NCBI GenBank assembly: GCA_049999765.1
Contig: JBNGIQ010008700.1
Span: 1 to 28,651 of the forward strand
DNA: 28,651 nt
From: Phaeoceros laevis
Taxonomy: Eukaryota; Anthocerotophyta; Anthocerotopsida; Notothyladales
Direction: 5' to 3'
The position numbers and the translations under genes were made by a program. The notes below the pieces were generated by a model. The model was not told the DNA's origin, made no database searches, and saw only the letters and a program-made list of their open reading frames with translations. Position 1 is the stretch's first letter, and each line of letters starts with the position of its first letter. This document shows positions 1 to 9,344 of the stretch, in pieces.

Positions 1-47
1 GGGATGTGGCATGAGGCTCGCAGGTCAGAGAAGAAGGTCCATGAGCT
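1..47 (+). repeat. Exact 47-nt copy of the CLASRP start-codon region
   Basis: The first 47 bases are identical to 7275-7321, which carry the start codon and first codons of the CLASRP gene (reading MWHEARRSEKKVHE, then breaking inside a Leu codon). Identity stops abruptly at base 48, where AT-rich DNA begins. It is a truncated duplicate, or an assembly artefact at a contig edge. The left limit is the window edge, so a longer copy may lie outside. Confidence 0.9.
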
Positions 48-1039
48 TTTATGTTGAACTTTGACAGTATTGTATGGATAAGCGCAAGCATATCCGTACT
101 GTTAATTCACCCTACGAAGTGCAGAATCATCCCTTCACTTTGAATCAAGAATATGGATGGGACTCTAGAACTTCTTAGTACCACTATGGAAGTTGCTCAA
201 GGGCTGAGTAAAATTTTGTTCGAAGTTGAGGAAAAACTTAGTTGGATAGGCAATCGATATTAGAAGCTAAGCATACTTATGCTTGCAATAATGAGTTTAG
301 CAGCATTTTAGATTATAGGTTATGCTGGTTGGACAGTTGGAGCAACATGAGCTTGGCAACACTAGATTTAAACACACTTTCCAGATAACTTATAGATATG
401 AGCTCACCATTTTCTTAGATTACAGCCTTTATATTAGAAAAATATATTTTTCACAACTATCTTTTTAATATCATACAATTAAGTTTCCACATACTAAGAT
501 AAAATTACTGCAATTAAAATGGTCAACAAAGTAAATTCTGTTGCAACATTAAGCAAGCTGATAAGTGACTCAAATCAAGAAAAGATGCAAGGAAACCAAG
601 TGGCAATAGCCCGCCCCAAAATGTGTATATAGAATAGAAATTTTCATAAGGGCGGAAGGATACTTGAAGGTGCAAGATGGGAAGATACATGTTTATGAAA
701 CGAAGCTAGTAGTTTAATAAAACACAAACATCATCTTTTGGAAGCCTTGGAATCTTGGATGTTAGACACAAGTACTTGACACAGACTACTCGAACAACAC
801 GAGTTGTGATTAGTGCCACAAACTGCACTAGCTTCAAGACATTCTCACAATGTCACTCAGGCCAGGTTGGACGTAAAGTGTCATGAATTCGTTTGCAGGA
901 CGGACCATTTGCCAGTCCTGCCTAGGGCCTTGGACTTTTGAAGGCGGCAAAGATGGCATAAGGCCCTTCGCTTGGGTTAGGCAGCGGATCAAGTATATCC
1001 ACCAACTCTGTCGAATTACTCATGACGCAATCCAGCCCT
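48..1039. other. AT-rich intergenic DNA, no gene seen
   Basis: This stretch is markedly richer in A and T than the rest of the window up to about position 860. No long reading frame, RNA gene or clear transposon end is visible. Composition rises towards GC after about 880, where the exon-like fragment on the minus strand begins. Confidence 0.6.
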
Positions 1040-1447
1040 ACCCTGGAGACAGTGCTACCGCTTTTTCCACGTCCAGCTGGATCAGTCTACAGGTACCTAG
1101 TAGCTGTTCCGGCAGCTCCTCGTCCGAGTTGGCCTGGCCATTAGGAATAGCAACGACAGGGTTAACGAGTGACCAGGTAGAGGCACACCAGCCCAGCCCC
1201 CAAGGCGCCACCAAGGCACCAGTCTTACCTGGATTAGAAATGCCATCTCAACGACCAGTTTGCCGAGGTAGCCGAGCACAAGGTTCACGACCCCCCTAGC
1301 CACTGAGGAGGAGCCGATATTAACGTCAAGCTGCACAGCCATCACCCTCCACAAAGGCTTTGAGCAGAGGAATGGAATCCAGAGGACATCGTGTGACGTA
1401 GTACAGCAGCAGAGAGAGATTAGTCTTTCCAGGGACCTGAACAACAA
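1040..1447 (-). pseudogene. Unrecognised two-exon gene fragment
   Basis: On the minus strand a frame from 1447 reads into a coding-looking stretch (LWRVMAVQLDVNIGSSSVAR, then a leucine/valine-rich segment ending FLIQ at 1229). A good splice donor (GTAAGA) follows directly. A matching acceptor at 1134-1135 would join it, in phase, to ANSDEELPEQLLGTCRLIQL and LDVEKAV, which runs to a stop near 1046. The implied intron (1134-1228, 95 nt) is the size of other introns in this window. I do not recognise the family. No start codon context or complete 3' end could be assigned, so this is either part of a gene with missed exons or a gene relic. It could also be a chance frame. Confidence 0.3.
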
Positions 1448-2144
1448 TCAGAGCAGAAGGTCAAGGCCGGATTGACGTCCGATGGAACAGAAATGCTTTA
1501 TTGCCACCCTGGTTTAACAGCCCTACTTGAATGTTGAAAACGAAGAAAAACGGGTTACTGTCTCCTGCTCCCTGCCAGAATACACAAGCAGTATCAAAGT
1601 CTGGTACAGATGCTTGAAACTTCCAAGTCGGATTATGTAGGAAGCATAACAAGTCTCACCTAACAGCTGGGTTGCTTCCCTCCCGGAGAAAGTATATATA
1701 CCGATGTGCTTTAGATGTAATTTAAGAGACATACGTACCTGGAAAGAGTGTATGATGTTGCTCGATCTACTGGCAAGATGACTCTCCCTCTTGTCTGACT
1801 TTAGCCAGTCGCAAGCAACTAGTTGCAGGAGTTAAGCGTTTGCTTTAACCTGGCCATTGTATAAGCATCACGACATTCAGTCAGCATCACTGCCAGGCTG
1901 AACCCAAGCAGACTGGCAGATTAACTGTGGCAGGAACTTCGCACTTCGCGACTACCATGATACAGAGAATACACGATTACCTTATACAAAGGATGCAGGA
2001 AGTCAGTCTCAATCACCATTTTCAGTGGAGCCTTGTTCTTGATGCAGAAACCAGGTCGCCAGCTACGCAAGTGTGGAAACGCCCTCGAGCTCCCTTGCAA
2101 TTGCTTTCCGCCCTCTCCCATCCTTCCTCCGCTGCAGCCCTCGC
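1448..2144. other. Intergenic DNA, nothing supported
   Basis: Only short frames of low-complexity or unrecognised translation are present. This interval probably includes the decayed 3' flank of the PPR pseudogene, because the last third of its DYW domain is no longer readable after 2145. Confidence 0.5.
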
Positions 2145-2267
2145 TCAAGAGATAACGTCTTGAGTCCGCGGACAGCGAGCCTCATTCTTAAGTAAGGCAT
2201 AGACAATCGCAAGCTTCTCACTGTGCCCACACAAGGAGTCCTCCTTGTCATCAGGAATGTCCCGTAA

Positions 2268-2471
2268 CCCTGGCGGAAGAGGAGGTTGCAGTCTCTTCCT
2301 CACGTCCACGACCGTCCCTAACCTCACTCTGGCCGCCGGATCCACCCCCTTGGCTCGCGTGATTGCCCGCCACAGCAGGCCCATCAACGCCTCGAAGGAT
2401 GTTGAGGATCTGGCTGCCCCCGGCGCTGTTGCTCTCTTCTTCAAAACGGCCAGAGGACCTATTTCCAGATC
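2268..2471 (-). pseudogene. BAHD acyltransferase fragment, N-ward block
   Basis: The minus-strand frame reads DLEIGPLAVLKKRAT, SSTSFEALMGLLWRAITRAK and VRLGTVVDVRKRLQPPLPPG. This matches the stretch of plant BAHD acyltransferases where 'SSFQAL..HLWRAVTRAR' leads into the 'RRRL.PPLP.GYFGN' strand. It ends exactly at the PPLPPG motif, and the next codons (LRDIPDD) are already PPR-DYW sequence in the same frame. Neither the HXXXD nor the DFGWG motif is present. It is a captured piece, not a functional enzyme. The stretch upstream, to about 2560, may be more of the same gene but is less clear. Confidence 0.7.
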
Positions 2472-2864
2472 CAGCATCATCGAGGACGCCGGGGCGCCCG
2501 GCTTTGAGAGCTCGCGCTGGGCAGGGTGGACGAGGGTGAGCTCGGGGTGCGCGCACGTCACCCTGGGAGGCTGTCTGGGAGCCAGCAGAGACCAGTCTTT
2601 GCGGACATCAACACAACTTGCTCACAAGCCCAGGCAACCAGACTTGTTGCCACATTTTGCACCACTCGCAATCCACAGTCGGGAAACTACACAGCACTCC
2701 ATCTCCATCCAAAATGGCGGTACCTCCTACACCCGATCGCAAGCACCAGAAAACCAGCAGACGGGGCAACTCACTCACCGGCCACGACTATTGCATCCGC
2801 CTTCCCCGGCGCCAGCCCCTCAAGCGCAATGGTCACACGTTCCTTGCACAGAAAGAGCGCTATC

Positions 2865-3017
2865 CTGCAATGCGTAGAAATCCAGAGCCGACCTCACATG
2901 CTCATCTGTGACTGCGGAAACAGCTCCCCGCACCCTCTCAGCGGCGTCCGAGAGGGCCCCCTCCAGCAGCTCCCCGGCAGTGGTTTCTGCAAAGCATCCA
3001 AAAATGGCGTTGCCTTG
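2865..3017 (-). pseudogene. BAHD acyltransferase fragment, C-ward block
   Basis: The minus-strand frame starting in the middle of the PPR DYW domain reads QGNAIFGCFAETTAGELL, then AAERVRGAVSAVTDEHVRSA and LDFY. This is the segment that follows the PPLP.GYFGN motif in BAHD acyltransferases. It begins just after the PPR residues YVPHLE (about 3023-3040). In an intact BAHD gene this block comes directly after the block at 2268-2471, but here it is upstream of it on the coding strand, so the two blocks are permuted. Between them (2472-2864) the translation is not readable in one frame. Confidence 0.7.
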
Positions 3018-5230
3018 ATTCAAGGTGGGGAACATATCCTGCTTTCTTGATTCTCAGCAGAAGATCCCCCAGCTTTGCATAGATCTCTTTGCTTTCAGGA
3101 TGCTCTTTATCTCCCGCCACAAAAACATGCACAATCCCACTCCTGTCCATCCACCAGCTGCGTCCAGGTTGCTTCCATGCCTGTGATCTCACCCGCAGTG
3201 CCTGGATCTCCTTCGCCTTTCCCCGCATGTCAGCAGCCGAATAGATGTTTGACATCAAAACATATGCTGCCGCATCATTTTTATCCAGCCTCACTGCGCA
3301 TTCAAATGCTTGTCTTCCAAGTGCAACATTCCTCCATTTCCTGCAAGCACCCAACAAGCTATTCCACACTGCATTATGAGGTTGGAAAGGCAGCTTCTTC
3401 ACCATCGCCATCGCCTTGTCCAGGTGCCCTGCACGGCCAAGGAGATCAACTACACAAGTGTAGTGCTTGATGGTCGGATTGATGCCATAGTCTGTGCTCA
3501 TAGCCTCGAAGTATTGCTGGCCTTTATCCACTAGACCCACATGACTGCATACAGTGAGAACACCAAGAAATGTGATGCCATCTGGCTTTAAGCCTTCATC
3601 CTTCAGCCTCTTAAACAGATCGAACACAAGGTCGCTCTCTCCTTGATGGGCATGCCCTGAAATCAATGCACTCCATGTCATGATGTCTCTTTGAGGAGAT
3701 TCATCAAATACCAGCTGAGCATCCACCATGCTCCCACATTTAGCATACATGTCAACAAGACTGCTTATCATATGCGGGTGGGCACACTCAAGGCCAGCTT
3801 TCAAGATATGTGCATGTATTTCCTTCCCTTTCTCCAGTCCTGCCACACTACCGCAAGCCTGCAGCGCACTAACATATGTCCGGTCATTGGGTACCACACC
3901 TTCCTGTTGCATTCTGGCAAACAGTTTCAACGCATCTTCACCTCTGCCCAACTGGACATACCCCATAATCATGGCAGTCCAAGAAATCACGTCATGATGA
4001 GTCATCCTTTCAAACACATGCCTAGCATCGTCCAAACTGCCACATTTTGTATATATATCTACCGGCATGGTCCCTATAAATACATCTGACTCAAACTTCT
4101 GCTGCACAACATTGATGTGTATGGACCTGACAATTGACAGACATCTTTCTCGTACAGTGACCTGATCAGGGTCGTGCCTCTCTTCTGCATCTGCCAGGCT
4201 ACGTACAACTGGAATGCTACTTCGCCCGGGTCCATCTGGGAGTACCCCAATACCATGGCATTCCAAGAAACGACGTCATGGCGAGGAATCTTTTCAAACA
4301 CACATCTAGCATCGCCCAGGCTCCCACATTTTGCATAAACATCCACCAGCATGTTCCCCACAAAAGTATCTGACTCAAAATTCGCTCTCACAACATTTGC
4401 ATGGATGGTTTTCACAGTCTCTAAACACCTTTTTTCTCAAAGCTATACCAGCACTTTCATTCCTTTCTGCCGATCCAGCCAGACTACTGCAAGCCTTGAG
4501 TGCACTAACATGTGTTCGGTCATCTTGAACCACACCTTCTTGTTGCATCCGAGTGTACAACTGCAAGGCCTCTTCACCCATAGTCCTCTGGGCATAACCC
4601 AGGATCATTGCATTCCAGGAAACCACATCCCGATTCGGCATTTTCTCAAAGACATATCTAGCATCCTCCAGGCTTCCACACTTGGCATAAACATCCACCA
4701 ACATATTCCTTACAAACACAGCTGACTCAAAATTCCCCTTTGAAATATCTGCATGTATGGCTCTAACAGTTTGCAGACACCTCTCCTTGAAAGATCCATG
4801 TCTCTCTCCCACATCTGCTAGGCTACTACAAGCCTTAAGTGTACATAGATATGTGCGGCAATCAGGTACCACACCTTCCTGCTGCATCCGGGTGTACAAA
4901 GCCAAAGCCTCTGGACCCATCTCCATCTGAGCATACCCCAAGATCATGGCATTCCAGGAAACCACATCACGATGAGGTAATGTCTCAAACACCCGCCGAG
5001 CATCCTCTAAGTTCCCACATTTCGAATACGCATCCACCAACATGGTTCCCACAAATACATCTGACTCAAACTTCCCCTTCATAACATCTGCATGGATGCA
5101 TCTGACTGCCTGTAGACATGGCTCAATTGTGTCTCCTGATTCTGCTATCTTGCTGCAAGCCTTGAGCGCACTCACATATGTTCGTTCATTAGGTGTCACA
5201 CCTGCCTGTTGCATCCGGGTGTACAGGTGC

Positions 5231-5782
5231 AACGCCTCTTCACCCTTGTTCATCTGGGCGTACCCCAGGATCATGGCAGTTCAGGAAACCACATCACGAC
5301 GAGGCATGTTCTCAAAGGCCTGCCTAGCACTTACCAGGTTTTTGCATTTTGCATATACATCTACCAACATGTTACCCACATACATATCTGACTCGAAGCC
5401 ACCCCTTATGACCTCTGAATGAACCCATTTCGCCTTGTCCAGATCCCGCAAGCTACTACAGGCCTTCAATAGAGCAACAAAGGTGCGCGCACTGGGTTCC
5501 ACTCCCAACGCCTCTTCACCCTTGTTCATCTGGGCGTACCCCAAGATCATGGCAGTCCAGGAAACCACATCACGACGAGGCATGTTCTCAAAGGCCTGCC
5601 TAGCACTTACCAGGTTTTTGCATTTTGCATATACATCTACCAACATGTTACCCACATACATATCTGACTCGAAGCCACCTCTTATGACCTCTGAGTGAAC
5701 CCATTTCGCCTTGTCCAGATCCTGCAAGCTACTACAGGCCTTCAATAGAGCAACAAAGGTGCGCGCACTGGGTTCCACTCCC
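5231..5782 (-). repeat. 276-bp in-frame tandem duplication inside the PPR pseudogene
   Basis: Positions 5231-5506 and 5507-5782 are two head-to-tail copies of a 276-bp unit (92 codons, about one PLS triplet) that differ at about five positions by my count. One difference, T at 5281 against C at 5557, turns a Trp codon into the TGA stop. The near identity marks a recent duplication, and the length keeps the frame. Confidence 0.92.
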
Positions 5783-6045
5783 ACCTTTTGCATGTCCTCG
5801 TACACTTGGAAGGCCTGTCTGCACCGTCTACTCTTGGCATGTTGCAATATTAGAGCTGTCCAGGTATACTCATGCTGTTGGCATGATTTCAAGACATCCC
5901 ATTTGCAATCACCATAGGAGCTAATTCCGCTGTCTCTATCAGTGGCGAATGCTGCCCTTGACAGGGCCTCTGTCTTGTGGAACATAGTGGTAATCCTTCT
6001 GCTGTGAGGTTGTCGGCTGAGACGTGCGAGTAAATAACACAACAT

Positions 6046-7277
6046 TTTAAAAAGGTTCCCACACCCTTTCGAATTCCCACAAACCGGTCACATCAACCAT
6101 GCCGGACCAATGTGACTTCCACACGTATACGCTCCCAAACGTAAAATGTAGGAGTATCAAATAGCTGAGCGTGACGCACAAATTTGGTATAGCTATACGA
6201 TCCATTGGCCTTCGTCTTGACCTTGGACACCAGGTTCAGCAGGAAGTCCCGATCGAGTCCCATCTGCAAGACACACAATAGTGTAGAACTTGGTAAGCAA
6301 CAATGCAAACTTGAATACAAGCTCTGGCAAACCATTCTTGCAAACAAGACATCAAAACCAGCGAAGGTGAGTTGGTCAAACTCTAAAATTAAGGAAAGTT
6401 GGACTGCCTCGTTGCTTGCAAAGGTTCTCCTTCCCGGGCAGTTGGTAGTGTGCTTCAGCAAGAATCCGTCTGTGTCGGGTTTGCTAAGACTTTCCGTCGC
6501 CACTATTATCAAAAGGCGGGGCACCAGGTGTGGCGATGGACATGGCCTCCCATGTCCATCGCCACACCTCCCCTTTCGGGCATCATACAATGTCGGCATA
6601 GCTTGGGAGCTTTGTGTGCTTTGTATTATTATTCTGCAGTTTGGGCAAACCTAACAGCGCCTGACTCTGATGGAGTAACCTAATCCTACACGGCAAGCTA
6701 CACTTCTGAGGTTGGATCAACCTGTGGTTGGGCAAGCATGGCTTGCCCCTGACAACAAAATTGCGACATGCTTCATCACTGTCAACAGGCACTGTCCCCT
6801 CCAGAGTGAAGCTCATGGCGGGAGCGAGATTAGTTTGACAGTCTGGCAAAGAGGAGCAGATACCGTCCTGTGTTTCCAGTTTGTTCTCGAGTCCTCTGTA
6901 GGAGTTGCGGGGTTTGTCTGGTTTAGCTCTGTGGTGCCCGTCGCCCGGGTGGGAGAGGCTGGAGGTGCCGACAAGCAGCCCAGTTGAGGAGCTACTGCCG
7001 AGCAGTTGGCCGATTGCTCTACCGTTGCACGAGCGGATTTTGAGCAAGAAATGAGTTGCAACAAAGTCGGGCAGCTGTCTTGGTGGGAATTTTTTGCACA
7101 GATGCAGGACTGGCCGTGAACTGACGTTATGGCCGCAGGTGTGGATGTTTGGAGGGGAAGATAACGACGGATTGCTGCTGGTTGAGATCTGATGTGTGGG
7201 CAGTGACTCCGGCTGGGAGTAAGTAGGTTATGCTAAGGCGGGAGAAGGGGCGCGGCTAGGCGGAGAGGCTTGCAGGG
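6046..7277. other. Intergenic region with CLASRP 5' flank
   Basis: This interval separates the PPR pseudogene 5' end (minus) from CLASRP (plus). It contains a perfect hairpin at 6526-6569, annotated separately. A possible 56-nt 5'-leader intron lies at 7219-7274 (starts GTAAGT, contains a CTAAG branch-like sequence, ends TTGCAG), but its pyrimidine tract is poor. Two minus-strand exon-like frames (6722-6816 and 6093-6263) could not be linked to a known protein. Confidence 0.45.
6526..6569. repeat. Perfect 20-bp inverted repeat (hairpin, 4-nt loop)
   Basis: The arm AGGTGTGGCGATGGACATGG at 6526-6545 is exactly complementary to 6550-6569, with loop CCTC. Pairing does not extend beyond position 6525 or 6570. 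No flanking target duplication was found, so I cannot call it a transposon. Confidence 0.9.
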
Positions 7278-8882
7278 ATGTGGCATGAGGCTCGCAGGTC
7301 AGAGAAGAAGGTCCATGAGCTCATGGATGCCGCCAAACGGCGGGCAGAGAGACGAGCTGTGTTTCTTTCCAAAAGGCGAGGGGACCCGCAGCAGTCGCTG
7401 CGGATTGTGGGAACTCGCTGCAGGCTGCATCATGACTCGGCCTTCTATCATTCCACGCAGGAGGAGCACGGGTTGATTCCCTGGAACGGGAAGGAGGACA
7501 ACCTGATCGACAGATTTGACGGGCGCGCACTCCTGGATTACATCGGGGAGTACAATGGACAGCATGCCCAGAGGGAAAAGACGGAGGAGGAGGAGGAGCT
7601 GGAGGAGTTAGTGAATTTTGAAAGGTACCGGGATCTAATCAAGCAGCGACGGCAAGGGTTGACGGATGAGGGGGGCTTGGAGGAGGTGGATCAGGAGCTG
7701 GAGTCCAAGTCTAGAGCACCGTTCATGGACAAGCATGGCCCTGCTCCTGGAAAAAGTTCTCACAACAATGCTCAGTTCAACTACTCTTACGAGAACGAGC
7801 CTGCCGATGATCCCGAGACGCTGGACAGTGCCGATGAGGAAGAGGAAGAAGCTGATGACCTAACCAGCAGCGAGGACAGCGAAGATGAGGAGATGGAGAA
7901 CATTGCGAAGGGCTATGGGGTGGACAGTTTCAGCAGACTTGTTCACCTGGAGAGGAAGACGAAGGAGGAGGAGAGGAAGCAGAAGGAGGCGGCTAAATGT
8001 GACCTCAGCATGAAAAAGCTCAGCAGGAAGGAGAGGAGGAAGTTTGCACAGCAGGAGAGGGAAAAAGAGAAGGAAGCAGCTCGGATGAAGAGCTCTGGCA
8101 CAGCCTTCGATCCTTACAGGGAGCAGAGGGGGAGCCCTACCTACGAGAGCTACCACCGCTCGAGACGGGAAAGAAGGCGGGGGGAAAGGGGTATGTTGGA
8201 TATGAAAGAGCGAGATGCAGGGAAAGGAGCTGGCAAGGCAGATGTGGCAGGGGGAGGAGGTGGTGGAAGCGGAGGTGGGAGCGGAGGGGGCTCAAGTACG
8301 GGGCCACCCAAGATAGAGTATATCACAGAGTTTGAGATTGCAGAAGTCGATGCCGGCAGTTCGAGAGGGGGTTCGGCACCTCCTTTGTACTCACCATACC
8401 GTGAGCCCCACAGTCGGCACCAAAGCAACCAGATTCTTGAAGCTGTGAGAACTGACCCTGCTGCAGTTCTCGACAATAACAATGTGGTGCTTCCCTCCCA
8501 GTATGCAACCTGGGATGATAAAGCTGTTGGAACAAATGCATCTGCACTTGCCAAGCTGCAGAAGACTCCTACAGCTGCTCGTGCACCGGTCAAGAAACCG
8601 GAGGCAGAGAAGAAAGAGACACCTCAAGAACGTTTGAAGAGAATAATGTCCAAGCAGCTGAACAAGCAGATCAAGAAGGACACCATCACTGGTATGGCGA
8701 AGCGTCGAGAGCAGGAGAAGCAGAGGCAAGAAAAGCTTGCAGAAACTAAAAGCTTGGCAAGGCGATGGAGTCGGAGTAGGAGTCGTAGCCGAAGCCTGTC
8801 GCCTTCCTGGTCTTCAAGACGGGACTCTCACAGCTATAGGAGGCATTCAAGATCACCACCCGCGTATAGACACCATAGGTAG
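7278..8882 (+). CDS. CLASRP: CLASRP-like serine/arginine-rich splicing regulator
   Basis: A 534-residue intronless protein of the CLK4-associating SR-rich family (SWAP2, the suppressor-of-white-apricot N-terminal domain group). The N-terminus is nearly textbook: MWHEARRSEKKVHELMDAAK at 1-20, then KRRGDPQQS, GLIPWNGKEDNLIDRFDGRA and the EEEEELEELVNFERYRDLIK block at roughly 100-125, together the DRY_EERY domain. An acidic stretch lies near 180-215, a basic coiled segment at 225-275, a Gly/Ser linker near 323-340, the conserved ERLKRIMSKQLNKQIKKDT block near 450, and a short RS tail (RSRSRSRSLS) before the end. In animals these proteins bind CLK kinases and modulate alternative splicing in the nucleus. 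Plant homologues usually have introns, so an intronless gene is a little odd. The stop overlaps a donor-like sequence (AG|GTAGGA at 8879), so a longer spliced RS tail is possible. Confidence 0.9.
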   Translation: MWHEARRSEKKVHELMDAAKRRAERRAVFLSKRRGDPQQSLRIVGTRCRLHHDSAFYHSTQEEHGLIPWNGKEDNLIDRFDGRALLDYIGEYNGQHAQREKTEEEEELEELVNFERYRDLIKQRRQGLTDEGGLEEVDQELESKSRAPFMDKHGPAPGKSSHNNAQFNYSYENEPADDPETLDSADEEEEEADDLTSSEDSEDEEMENIAKGYGVDSFSRLVHLERKTKEEERKQKEAAKCDLSMKKLSRKERRKFAQQEREKEKEAARMKSSGTAFDPYREQRGSPTYESYHRSRRERRRGERGMLDMKERDAGKGAGKADVAGGGGGGSGGGSGGGSSTGPPKIEYITEFEIAEVDAGSSRGGSAPPLYSPYREPHSRHQSNQILEAVRTDPAAVLDNNNVVLPSQYATWDDKAVGTNASALAKLQKTPTAARAPVKKPEAEKKETPQERLKRIMSKQLNKQIKKDTITGMAKRREQEKQRQEKLAETKSLARRWSRSRSRSRSLSPSWSSRRDSHSYRRHSRSPPAYRHHR

Positions 8883-9344
8883 GATCGCTCAGAGCTTCTG
8901 TGCTCATCATCCTTTTTCATCTGTACAAGAGGTCGGCATCACGGTTGCACGTTTTTGGTAGGGCTAGTGTCATACAATCACGAAAGCTGTGGAAAAGGGA
9001 AGTTGAGGCAGAATCCTCAGTCTCTAGTCTTGCCTTTCCAACCGGTCAGACATACAGCTATTCGAATTTGGTGGCCATCCAGTCATCTGCATCAGTCTGC
9101 AACACTAGTGAAGCGTTTGCGAGGTGTCGTCGTCAAAACATGGCTCGTGTAAATCCCTCACGCTATGCCAAACCTTTCCTACACCATTCAGGTTGTTCAG
9201 TTCACAGCGTCAGTTGATTGCAGAGATTCCATGTGGGATCATTCCAGACCATCCTGGGCCTGGAGAAAAGCTCCAACTTTGGTTTCCATCACCATTGTGC
9301 AGACGCATTCAACCAGTATGTACACAGCCACCATGATTCTAGTC
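8883..9344. other. Convergent 3' flanks of CLASRP and CZIB
   Basis: The 462 bases between two convergent stop codons should hold both 3' untranslated regions. Short frames here do not resemble proteins, and no additional gene is seen. Confidence 0.6.

Larger units (their letters stand above)
2145..6045 (-). pseudogene. PPR-DYW (WW-type) RNA-editing factor pseudogene
   Basis: This is the wreck of a PLS-type PPR gene read leftwards from a Met at 6045. Repeats of the P, L and S types are plain in each piece (for example FVGNMLVDVYAKCGSLEDAR and DVVSWNAMILGYAQ). They are followed by an E1/E2 region and a PG box reading KQPGRSWWMD near 3150, the hallmark of the C-to-U 'WW' class. Lesions in order: an in-frame TGA at 5281-5283 where the sister repeat has TGG; a +1 shift in a six-A run (plus-strand T run 4430-4435); loss of about 64 nt near 4200-4235, which removes the end of a P motif and the start of an L motif and shifts frame again; and replacement of the first half of the DYW domain by BAHD-acyltransferase sequence between about 3020 and 2268. 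The DYW frame resumes at 2261 (DIPDDKEDSLCGHSEKLAIV), keeps the HSE zinc/catalytic motif, then stops at 2145 without the CxxC or terminal residues. The family normally acts in mitochondria or plastids. A single lesion could be a sequencing error; four together indicate a dead gene. Confidence 0.85.

Noticed and set aside
883-1299. 138-codon plus-strand frame
   Set aside because: It lies antisense to the more coherent exon pair at 1040-1447, is low-complexity (Ser/Pro/Gly) and matches no family.
2145-6045. Reading the PPR/BAHD region as a functional multi-exon fusion gene
   Set aside because: The frame changes do not fall at GT-AG boundaries, one is a homopolymer shift and one a nonsense codon, and the BAHD blocks are permuted and lack catalytic motifs.
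6093-6816. Two minus-strand exon-like frames (MSFTLEGTVPVDSD at 6816-6722; MGLDRDFLLNLVSKVKTKA from 6263 after a CAG acceptor)
   Set aside because: They could not be joined by a convincing series of splice sites and I recognise neither; they may be chance frames in the flank of CLASRP.
8150-8729. Leucine- and proline-rich minus-strand frames over CLASRP
   Set aside because: They are antisense shadows of the Gly/Ser- and Lys/Glu-rich coding sequence.
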